Assembly (NCBI GenBank): GCA_034440555.1 | Contig: JAWXCG010000169.1 | Location: 1-6,519 of the forward strand | Length of the DNA: 6,519 nt | From: 0-14-3-00-62-12 sp034440555 | GTDB taxonomy: Bacteria; Pseudomonadota; Gammaproteobacteria; Xanthomonadales; Ahniellaceae | Direction of reading: 5' to 3' | In this document: positions 1-6,049 of the stretch, piece after piece | Numbering within the stretch: the stretch's first letter is position 1 | Layout: each line of letters starts with the position of its first letter | Notes under the pieces: generated by a model | Seen by the model: the letters and a program-made list of their open reading frames with translations, nothing else | What the model was told of the DNA's origin: nothing | Databases searched by the model: none | Made by a program: the position numbers and the translations under genes

Positions 1-1659
1 CATCACGATTGGGCGGTCGCCGGGCCCGATGACGATGGCAAAGTGGGTGAGGTAGGTGCTATTGCCCGTTGGCTCATTGGCGAGCAGGTGCTGAGTGCCG
101 CTGCTGCAGTTGACGTCGGCGCAGTCGAATATATATACATCGTTGAGATTGGACACCGTATACAGCAACACCGGACGGCCATCGGCGCGTAGCGCCATCT
201 CGATCACGTTGCTGGTGGAGTTGCCAGCGCCGCTGACCGTGCGTGAACTGCCACCGCTGCAGTCGGCATTGCTGCAATCGTAGAGCTCGCTACCGCCGAC
301 GCTGGCGTAATAGCCCACCGGACGGTTGTCCGGGCGCACCGCGGTCGCGGGTCTTGTGTCGCTGTTGGCGCCGGGCAGGGCGCTGCGGGTGACACTTGAG
401 CACAGCACATCGCTGCATTGCGCCAGCCAGGGTTGCCGTTCACGAATGTAGGCGACGACGGCGCGACCATCGGGCCGCAGCGCCAGCCGGGCACCATGCA
501 CCGGCATCCCATTGAGCGCCACACGCTGTGTGAAGTCGCTGCAAGCAGCCGTGGTACATTGCGCGGATCGCACATCGGCGCGCGTCGCATCCTGGAAAAA
601 CAGCAGAGGCAAGCCTGTGCCAGAGGTGCGCATCACCGACTTGCCGGTATTACCCGTGCTGGTATTGAACAGCAGAGCTTGCGGAGTGCTGCAGGTCAGA
701 TTTGGACACAAGGTGCCGAGCATGCTGCCGGTGCTGGGTTCAAAGTGCGACACCAGCAGATTGCCATTGGCGAGCCGCGTTGATGAAGGCCGATAGCCAC
801 GTCCGCCACCCGCCAGTGTGATCTGACTGGCACTGGTGCAACTGGAGTTGAGGCACTGCAGGCGCTGCAACGAGTGGTTCGTGGTCTCGCGCCAGACCAT
901 ATCCAGAAAGCCGCTGGCATCTGCGCTCAGCGACGGCTCCACGCCTCCGGTCTGACTCAAAAAAGTAAACGTATTGTAGGGCGCCGAGCTTCTTGCCAGG
1001 ATCAGTTCGCCGCTGGTGCGGTCTTCATAAGCGATCCACAGCGTGCTGCCGGCGAACACCATGCTCGCGTTGTGGCCGCGATCGTTGGTGCCATTTACCA
1101 TCACTGAGTTGCCGGAATTGCACGCCGTCGTCGCACAGCGAAAAAGTCTCTGGTCGCCATTGTCGACATCGTAGTAGGCGATCAGCGCCAGTCCGGTGGC
1201 CGGGTCGATCGCAATGGCGGTGTCCTGGCCGACATTACCCACGCTTTCCAGCGTACGCTCGATAAAGTAAATGCAACTCAGGTCTTGACAATCCAGCACC
1301 ATCAGATCGCCGTTGCTGGCGTCGTAGTAGGCGGCCATTGGGCGATTGCTGAGCGCGGCACGCGCAACGGCGCTGACATGGCGTCCGCGATCCGCAACCG
1401 GGTTGCTCAACGGATTGGCATCGGAACAGGTTTGGCCGAAGCAACTCGACGCGATCAGCCGACCCTGGTCGGCCACATAGAAAAACCCGACGTTCTGGCC
1501 CGGTTGTTGGACCAGCGCGAAGTGCTCGCCGAGGTCGTTGTCGCCATCAATGGCGCGCAGTGCAAAGCCGGGTTCGGCTATGGGTTGGGCGAAGCTGGAT
1601 TGCGCGCTGAGCACGCTCAGCACCAGCAACAGATTGCGAGACAACAGACCGATCGACAT
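1..1659 (-). CDS. Secreted Cys-x4-Cys repeat protein, beta-propeller-like (3' end outside window)
   Basis: An uninterrupted frame of 553 codons starts at ATG 1659-1657 and reaches the window edge without a stop, so the C-terminus is missing. The start is supported by GGAG at 1670-1667, seven bases upstream, and by a signal peptide (SRNLLLVLSVLSAQSSFAQ, cleavage likely after residue 24). The mature part consists of about ten repeats of 47-51 residues. Each has a strand pair such as RPMAAYYDASNGDL followed by a C-x4-C pair. Pairs lie at residues 73/78, 124/129, 175/180, 269/274, 318/323, 368/373, 415/420, 462/467 and 513/518. The repeat expected near residue 225 has lost its cysteines. The pattern (DGRPV..YY...NGDL....C....C) resembles large secreted bacterial repeat proteins usually left as hypothetical. 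A beta-propeller or sialidase-like fold with one disulfide per blade is inferred. No catalytic residues are recognised. Role unknown; possibly surface or adhesive. Confidence 0.92.
   Translation of the reverse strand, partial: MSIGLLSRNLLLVLSVLSAQSSFAQPIAEPGFALRAIDGDNDLGEHFALVQQPGQNVGFFYVADQGRLIASSCFGQTCSDANPLSNPVADRGRHVSAVARAALSNRPMAAYYDASNGDLMVLDCQDLSCIYFIERTLESVGNVGQDTAIAIDPATGLALIAYYDVDNGDQRLFRCATTACNSGNSVMVNGTNDRGHNASMVFAGSTLWIAYEDRTSGELILARSSAPYNTFTFLSQTGGVEPSLSADASGFLDMVWRETTNHSLQRLQCLNSSCTSASQITLAGGGRGYRPSSTRLANGNLLVSHFEPSTGSMLGTLCPNLTCSTPQALLFNTSTGNTGKSVMRTSGTGLPLLFFQDATRADVRSAQCTTAACSDFTQRVALNGMPVHGARLALRPDGRAVVAYIRERQPWLAQCSDVLCSSVTRSALPGANSDTRPATAVRPDNRPVGYYASVGGSELYDCSNADCSGGSSRTVSGAGNSTSNVIEMALRADGRPVLLYTVSNLNDVYIFDCADVNCSSGTQHLLANEPTGNSTYLTHFAIVIGPGDRPIVM
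106..1491 (-). repeat. Protein-level tandem repeat, about 150 bp period, in the secreted repeat gene
   Basis: The repeat unit is about 47-51 codons and ends in a C-x4-C motif. Examples are CFGQTC, CQDLSC, CATTAC, CLNSSC, CPNLTC, CTTAAC, CSDVLC, CSNADC and CADVNC. DNA identity between units is low, so the repeats are old and kept by protein selection rather than by recent duplication. The fourth unit, around residues 205-230 (about 1047-970), keeps the strand pattern (LWIAYEDRTSGELILA) but has no cysteines. Confidence 0.85.
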
Positions 1660-1666
1660 GACACCA

Positions 1667-1670
1667 CTCC
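1667..1670 (-). promoter_or_regulatory. Ribosome binding site of the repeat-protein gene
   Basis: GGAG on the minus strand lies seven bases before ATG 1659 and fixes the start, placing the signal peptide at the N-terminus. I see no convincing -10/-35 pair in the next 100 bases upstream. Confidence 0.7.
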
Positions 1671-2154
1671 GCTTCTAGACAGTGGGTAGTACGCAAGAAC
1701 CCGCGCAATGTCGTCACTGCACCGCGACGCAGCGTGCGAGCAAGCGCCGGGTCACCAGCCGCAACGCTCTATGAACATCTCAATCAGGCATCCCGCTTGC
1801 ATACGCACGACATGGGCAAGCGCCTTGAAACCGGCGTACTTTGGGTCGACACAATGGAATAGATGAGCAGGTACAAACGATGGCGGCGCTCGGCGGGCGA
1901 GGGCCCAACCCGCGAAGCAATCATGCTGAGCGCAAAGGGTCTGCTCGCCTTGATCGGAGTCACGGTGCGACTCGATGCAGACACGGAACGAACAGGGCGC
2001 AACCACAGGAGGAATATTAGGCCAATGACCTCAGAGAAAATGTGTGGTTCGCCGATCTATGACCAGGTGGCCCTCGCCTGGGCAACGGCAGGAGATTCAA
2101 GGAACACCTGCGTCGCCCAGTGCAGGTCGGCCTTGATCGCTCATTATGCAAATG
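1671..2154. other. Intergenic region with no convincing gene
   Basis: These roughly 480 bases lie between the repeat-protein start and the terminator of the cytochrome gene, and should hold the repeat gene's promoter. Small open frames exist on both strands (1752-2006 minus, 1784-2002 minus, 1863-2198 plus). None has a recognisable domain, a signal peptide or clear codon bias. A good plus-strand AGGAGG at 2007-2012 precedes ATG 2025 by 12 bases. That ATG would give a 57-residue peptide (MTSEKMCGSPIYDQ...) whose end runs through the terminator hairpin. I do not call it a gene. It may be decayed sequence. Confidence 0.5.
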
Positions 2155-2186
2155 AAAAGGGCAGCGACGTTTTCACGTCGCTGCCC
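2148..2186 (-). terminator. Intrinsic terminator of the dihaem cytochrome gene
   Basis: On the minus strand GGGCAGCGACGT (2186-2175) pairs perfectly with ACGTCGCTGCCC (2170-2159) around a GAAA loop. The result is a 12-bp GC-rich stem with a GNRA tetraloop. TTTTCATTT follows at once (2158-2150). The hairpin starts 27 bases after the TAG stop at 2216-2214. The T-rich side is only on the minus-strand exit, so termination of the leftward transcript is the natural reading. It probably separates this gene's transcription from that of the downstream repeat-protein gene. Confidence 0.9.
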
Positions 2187-2213
2187 GCGTTTCACTAACC
2201 GCTCGGCGTGGCC

Positions 2214-5200
2214 CTACGGAGGATTGCCTTGCTGTTGGATGCACTCAAGTCCATCGCCACTACCCGGCGCGGCGTTGCCATTGAGGTAGTTGTGCAGCAG
2301 CAGCGGCTGGTGTGGATTGGTGCTCAACCAGAAACGGTTGTGGGTGACCAGGGCATGCGGCATCACGTGATCTGCGCAGACGATGCCACCGACACCAAAA
2401 TCGTTGAACTGGACTTCGGTTGACCAGGTGATATTGCTCGTGGTTTGCGACACGTGGCAAGTACGACACGAGGGCGTCACCACCTTGGCATAGACCTCCT
2501 GTTTGTTGGGCAGGTTGGGTGTGCTCGCATTGCCATCCACCCATCCGTCCACCGGGTTGCCGATGATCTGATTGCCGGTGCAGTTGGCGCCGTACATGGA
2601 CTTCAACACCTGATCCAGGTCCGCGTTGGGCGCGGCATTCTTGACGATGTCGCAATTGAGTTCGCGCAGGCGCTGCTGTGTTGCAGCTCCATTGGAATCG
2701 ACCAGAAACAGGCTGGTCAGGTCGAATGGAATGAAGCGCGAGCCCATGTCCACCGACGCGTTGTCGTTCCATGGCAGCACGCCATCGGCGTTCGGCGCGC
2801 TGGGCGAACGCCCGCCATGGCAGACGGTACACAGCTGCGGTACCGGGCGCTCGCCGTTGCCATCAAGATCGGCACTGATCGCACGCTGACTGCCGTCGAC
2901 GCCCTTGAACACGTAGAACTTCACGATCGGCTGGCTATTGGCGATGGGCGTACCATTAGCGTCTTCAAGCCGCGAGTACTCCATACCCACCGTGGCGCCG
3001 GGCAGTGTGTTCGACAATGCATCCAGATAATCCTGAACGTCGTCGGTGAAGCGGCTGCCGAAGTTGGTGACGTAGCAGGCGTACTCGTTGTTGTTGCCGG
3101 TACCGGTGAGCTTTCGGCAGTGCATATCGCGGCCGAAGCCCAGATCGCCGCTGTTGGCGTAGGTCAGCTTCTTTTCATCGGCATTCGGGAAACCGTTTTT
3201 AAGTTTGAACTCGGCCAGCGACTGACGATCGGAATGCTGATCGATGCGCGCGTAATAGGCTTCGCCGGCTGCTCGCATCTGGTCGGCCAAAGTGGCGTTG
3301 CTCAGATCGAGCTCGGTCAGGTTCGCCGCATTCAGACCCAAGCCGCTCAGGAACTCATCGATGCCTTGACCGACGGGTCGCTTGGGTGTCAGTTCCACCG
3401 ACACCTGGCAAGCGTTGTAGGGAAACGCCGGTTCATTCGGCGTCACCGGATTCTGCGGACCGGCGGAGTTGACGATGATCTCGGTGATGCCATTGGCAGC
3501 CCCCGGGTTGTCGACATCGATCAGTGCAATCGGCTGATTGTTGCTGTCGAATGTGCGCATCTTGATATCTTTGCCGGTCGGCAAATTGATCAGCACGTGG
3601 AAGCGCTGCACTTCGTTGGCGATCACTGTGCCGACAATTTTGGGCGCGCCGCTCTGCGGAATTTCAGCTTCAAAACGAAAATTCGGCGGCATCAGCACAG
3701 CTTCCAGTCGAATGCATGCCTGATTGGTTTTCAAGGTGTCTGCATTGACCGCAGAAAAATGCTTGGCTTTGCCAACAAAGAAGTTGCCATCGCGCTGCAG
3801 GCTTGCTTCCTCAATCCATATTCCCCGGCCCTCGTCATACGACATCAACGGAATGCTTGCCGGAATACTCGCCGGGAATGCCAGCTGTTCGGCTGGGATG
3901 GGAATGCTGACATCGGCTTCAACACCTGAGCGCAGACGCAGTCGGCCATTCTGGTCGCGCATTTCCACTGTGCCCGCACCGTAGCTTTCCATCGTGCGCA
4001 CGTCTCCGCCTTGGTTACTGGCAGTGCCATTGCCTGGCATGCCATCAGGCGCACGCAGATCAACCGTCGTCAACTCGATTCGCACCGGACCCGTGGGTGC
4101 GGCGCCGTTCAATGTTTCGAGCGCATTGGCGGGAAAGCGCACCTTGATGCCCGGACCACATTCACGCCTGTTTACGGCACCGGTGCTGCTCTCGCCGTGT
4201 GTCGCTCGTGGCGGCTTTCGGAAACGATCACCGATTGCACCTGGGCAATCGCTGGGTATGCGCTCGTTCACCACTTCATTGTCCTGGGTCGGGTTGATCA
4301 CCTTCACCGTCGCACGAGTCATTGTGTAGCGCCCGTTGCTGTGCCCGTTGTCGTGGATTTTGGAGACCAGGCCGTAACCTGACCTGCGCAGGTTCATGAC
4401 GTAGCGTGCTTGCTCCGGCACAAATACGGAGAAGCGACCATCGCCAGCAGTGGTCACCCGCTTGCCATTGACCTCCACTTCCACGCCGCTCAGTACTGGC
4501 GCATCGGTGCCCGAGACGACACCCGCAAAACGAATACCCTGGGTGGAGATCTTGAGCCGCTCTTTCGCGTAACCGCCAAAACCGTCGCCGACAATCACTG
4601 TGAATTCGTTCGGTGCGTCACCTTGCGCCAGCGCGACGCCGAGCAATTGCGCATCGCTGACATTCAGTTTCGTGGTGCCGTCGGGCAGCATCCACCAGTA
4701 GCGCAGCGTATGACCCTCGGCATCAGTTGCTTTCAGATTGACATCGAAACTGCTGTTGGCTTGTGCCGTCCAGCGTTTGCCATCCGCGCTCTTGCCGAGC
4801 AGGCCGATGATCTTGGGGGCGTGCTGCTTGAAGGTGAGATTGACGCGCTGCGACAACAGGCTGGAGGCGGGCACAGCCCGGGAAATATCAGCCGCTTCGA
4901 TTTTTGCCGATACCGTCAATCCGCGCACCGCGGGCACGCCCGGCAACACATAGTCGCCGTAGTTGTTGACATAGGCGCGGCGCAGCAATTTGCCCTTGCC
5001 ATCCTTGGCAAAAACGCTGGCGAAGGCATTGATGCCGAACATCGGCTCAAGCGTGCGCGGGACATTGCCATCAGCCAGGCGCACCTTGCCGTGTAGTGTG
5101 CGAACTTTGCCATCGATCTTTGGGCTCATCGCGATGCGTTGCAGATGCAGATGGATTTTCTCCACCGAGAACACCTTGCCGCACTGGCTGACAATGCCGG

Positions 5201-5501
5201 GCTTGCTCCAGCACACTTGATAGCGACCCGGCGTCACCGACGGAAAGCGAAAGCGTCCGCTCAGATCGGTGCGTCGGCTATCGACGGTCGTGTTGGCAGG
5301 CAACGACTTCAAGCGCACCATTACACCTGGAACGTAAATCGCTGCGGTGTTCGCGGCGCGAGGTGGCATCAATAGTAGAAAGCCAGTGACTTGACGCGCG
5401 CTCTTTGGCGCGGGCTGCGCGACAACGGTACTCAACAGCCAGATTCCAAGGCTCAGCACCATGAGGATGCCGAACCGCACATTGACACGACGGCTAAACA
5501 T
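2214..5501 (-). CDS. Secreted multidomain protein with Ig-like domains and a C-terminal dihaem cytochrome c region
   Basis: The protein has 1095 residues from ATG 5501, preferred over an in-frame TTG at 5522 because GGGAG lies six bases upstream and a signal peptide follows directly (RRVNVRFGILMVLSLGIWLL, cleavage near TVVA/QP). Residues 38-123 and about 131-215 look like carboxypeptidase-regulatory-like sandwiches (DLSGRFRFPSVTPGRYQV; NNYGDYVLPGVPA). Residues 228-320 look PKD- or cadherin-like (DAEGHTLRYWWMLPDG, then VGDGFGGY). Residues 324-395 are a further sandwich, and 450-590 are ZU5-like (VRFPANALETLNG; GAGTVEMRDQNGRLRLRSG). The C-terminal third carries two haem c motifs, CTVCH at 891-895 and CRTCH at 1012-1016. 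Candidate distal Met ligands are Met919 (VDMGSRFIPFDL) and Met1047 (DHVMPHALVTHNRFW). Export plus CXXCH implies a periplasmic or surface c-type cytochrome matured by the Ccm system. Electron transfer is inferred; partner and substrate are unknown. Fold names are my pattern reading. Confidence 0.93.
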   Translation of the reverse strand: MFSRRVNVRFGILMVLSLGIWLLSTVVAQPAPKSARQVTGFLLLMPPRAANTAAIYVPGVMVRLKSLPANTTVDSRRTDLSGRFRFPSVTPGRYQVCWSKPGIVSQCGKVFSVEKIHLHLQRIAMSPKIDGKVRTLHGKVRLADGNVPRTLEPMFGINAFASVFAKDGKGKLLRRAYVNNYGDYVLPGVPAVRGLTVSAKIEAADISRAVPASSLLSQRVNLTFKQHAPKIIGLLGKSADGKRWTAQANSSFDVNLKATDAEGHTLRYWWMLPDGTTKLNVSDAQLLGVALAQGDAPNEFTVIVGDGFGGYAKERLKISTQGIRFAGVVSGTDAPVLSGVEVEVNGKRVTTAGDGRFSVFVPEQARYVMNLRRSGYGLVSKIHDNGHSNGRYTMTRATVKVINPTQDNEVVNERIPSDCPGAIGDRFRKPPRATHGESSTGAVNRRECGPGIKVRFPANALETLNGAAPTGPVRIELTTVDLRAPDGMPGNGTASNQGGDVRTMESYGAGTVEMRDQNGRLRLRSGVEADVSIPIPAEQLAFPASIPASIPLMSYDEGRGIWIEEASLQRDGNFFVGKAKHFSAVNADTLKTNQACIRLEAVLMPPNFRFEAEIPQSGAPKIVGTVIANEVQRFHVLINLPTGKDIKMRTFDSNNQPIALIDVDNPGAANGITEIIVNSAGPQNPVTPNEPAFPYNACQVSVELTPKRPVGQGIDEFLSGLGLNAANLTELDLSNATLADQMRAAGEAYYARIDQHSDRQSLAEFKLKNGFPNADEKKLTYANSGDLGFGRDMHCRKLTGTGNNNEYACYVTNFGSRFTDDVQDYLDALSNTLPGATVGMEYSRLEDANGTPIANSQPIVKFYVFKGVDGSQRAISADLDGNGERPVPQLCTVCHGGRSPSAPNADGVLPWNDNASVDMGSRFIPFDLTSLFLVDSNGAATQQRLRELNCDIVKNAAPNADLDQVLKSMYGANCTGNQIIGNPVDGWVDGNASTPNLPNKQEVYAKVVTPSCRTCHVSQTTSNITWSTEVQFNDFGVGGIVCADHVMPHALVTHNRFWLSTNPHQPLLLHNYLNGNAAPGSGDGLECIQQQGNPP
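2454..2468 (-). other. Haem c attachment motif CRTCH (residues 1012-1016)
   Basis: TGT-CGT-ACT-TGC-CAC encodes Cys-Arg-Thr-Cys-His, the covalent haem c site. About 35 residues later comes the Met in DHVMPHALVTHNRFW, a plausible sixth ligand at a spacing typical of small class I-like cytochromes. Confidence 0.85.
2817..2831 (-). other. Haem c attachment motif CTVCH (residues 891-895)
   Basis: TGT-ACC-GTC-TGC-CAT encodes Cys-Thr-Val-Cys-His followed by GGR. About 24 residues later, VDMGSRFIPFDL offers a Met that could be the distal ligand. Upstream, DLGFGRDMHCRKL and ACYVTNFG (about residues 786-814) look like conserved parts of the same domain. Confidence 0.85.
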
Positions 5502-5506
5502 GACGG

Positions 5507-5512
5507 TCTCCC
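5507..5512 (-). promoter_or_regulatory. Ribosome binding site that decides the cytochrome gene start
   Basis: GGGAGA on the minus strand has its GGAG core (5511-5508) six bases before ATG 5501. The alternative TTG start at 5522 has no such element and would put seven extra residues (MPLWETV) before the signal peptide. Confidence 0.75.
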
Positions 5513-5802
5513 ATAAAGGCAACTACGCGGTCTATCGCCGCGTACTGTCGCGTGGCCCGGAAGGCAGAGCGCGGAAACGAGCAGATGCAGCCGGTTTCCA
5601 CCTTCTGCCCATCCATTGGCGACAAACTTACGTTACGCCGGGTAGGTAATCCTGGCCTGGGTGAATTTCCTGATTTTCGGTGCGAAATGTCGCAATGTGC
5701 CCTGGGAATTTTCCTAGTTACTCGCCGCAAAAAACGGGCGGAGTAAATTGCGTTGTGACCGGTCGGGATTTGGTTTTCTACTGGCAGCGGCTGTATCGGC
5801 CG

Positions 5803-5934
5803 GGGAAGGTCTGAATAAGTCACCCCTTTGTCTTCGGCACACGGCTTATTGCTTGCCAAACCCGCAAAAACCTGCGGTTTTTCGCCCGCTGACTCAGGGG
5901 GCTATCGCGGATCCGGACTTGTTCAGAGGATCCC
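5803..5934. mobile_element. Candidate MITE or decayed IS end pair
   Basis: The stretch 5802-5821 (GGGGAAGGTCTGAATAAGTC) matches the reverse complement of 5916-5935 at 15 of 20 positions. That includes a TCTGAA-x-AAGTC block with one mismatch. The enclosed segment is about 132 bp and carries no transposase frame. It has a central hairpin, AAAAACC-tgc-GGTTTTT. Ends of the type GGTCTGAAnAAGTC recall DDE-transposase IS termini as I remember them, but the family cannot be fixed here. No clear target-site duplication is seen, so it may be old. A coincidental inverted repeat remains possible. Confidence 0.45.
5862..5882 (+). terminator. Terminator-like hairpin inside the candidate MITE
   Basis: CCGCA (5862-5866) pairs with TGCGG (5873-5877) and is followed by TTTTT (5878-5882). 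The same bases can instead form the perfect 7-bp repeat AAAAACC-tgc-GGTTTTT (5866-5882). The stem is short and no plus-strand gene ends just upstream, so function is doubtful. It may simply be the element's internal palindrome, or it may insulate the rightward gene. Confidence 0.3.
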
Positions 5935-6002
5935 TAACAGAGCGAAATTCGAGACGCCGCGCATACCCTTGAGGAGCGCGAGCACGCAAACCCCACTTGC
6001 TT

Positions 6003-6032
6003 TTGCAAACGCGAACCATTAGCATTTATAAT
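6003..6032 (+). promoter_or_regulatory. Sigma70-type promoter of the rightward secreted-protein gene
   Basis: A perfect -10 box TATAAT lies at 6027-6032. TTGCAA at 6003-6008 matches four of six -35 positions, with an 18-bp spacer. Transcription would begin around 6038-6041, giving a leader of only about 10 bases before ATG 6050. The local sequence is AT-rich compared with its surroundings. A weak GACGGA at 6037-6042 could act as the Shine-Dalgarno only if the transcript starts at the early end. Confidence 0.65.
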
Positions 6033-6049
6033 ACAAGACGGAAAATTCC

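Larger units (their letters stand above)
5513..6002. other. Divergent intergenic region
   Basis: About 490 bases separate the two divergently transcribed genes. The part next to the cytochrome gene should hold its promoter, but I cannot point to a strong -10/-35 pair. Visible structure: the dyad TGCGA-aatg-TCGCA at 5681-5694; the near-palindrome CTGGGAA-tt-TTCCTAG at 5702-5717; a weak stem ACTCGCC...GGCGGAGT at 5720-5744; and the MITE-like element at 5803-5934. Short open frames (5494-5859 minus, 5748-5972 plus, 5828-6022 plus) have no recognisable protein character. I see no known riboswitch. Confidence 0.5.

Noticed and set aside
418..783. Plus-strand open frames over the repeat-protein gene
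   Set aside because: The minus-strand frame here continues a regular C-x4-C repeat pattern from a proper signal peptide, so the plus-strand frames are shadows.
1752..2198. Small open frames on both strands of the left intergenic gap
   Set aside because: They overlap each other, lack codon bias and domains, and the longest runs through the terminator hairpin.
2445..3929. A 494-codon plus-strand open frame opposite the cytochrome gene
   Set aside because: It lies wholly inside a better-supported gene with a signal peptide and haem motifs. Its translation is rich in His, Arg, Val and Gly without domain patterns, as expected of an antisense shadow in GC-rich coding DNA.
4410..5096. A 228-codon plus-strand open frame
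   Set aside because: It is antisense to the Ig-like part of the cytochrome gene, with no recognisable domain, start signal or signal peptide.
5561..5720. Possible riboswitch leader of the cytochrome gene (cyclic-di-GMP type considered)
   Set aside because: The conserved core bases of that class are not present on either strand, and no other class I know fits.
5494..5859. A 121-codon minus-strand frame ending over the start of the cytochrome gene, which would suggest an overlapping operon
   Set aside because: It begins inside the candidate MITE, has no Shine-Dalgarno or protein-like composition, and occupies the expected promoter region.
5909..5933. Two GGATCC hexamers 19 bases apart
   Set aside because: Short palindromes like this occur by chance. 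One falls partly in the right terminal repeat of the candidate MITE, which already accounts for the local structure.
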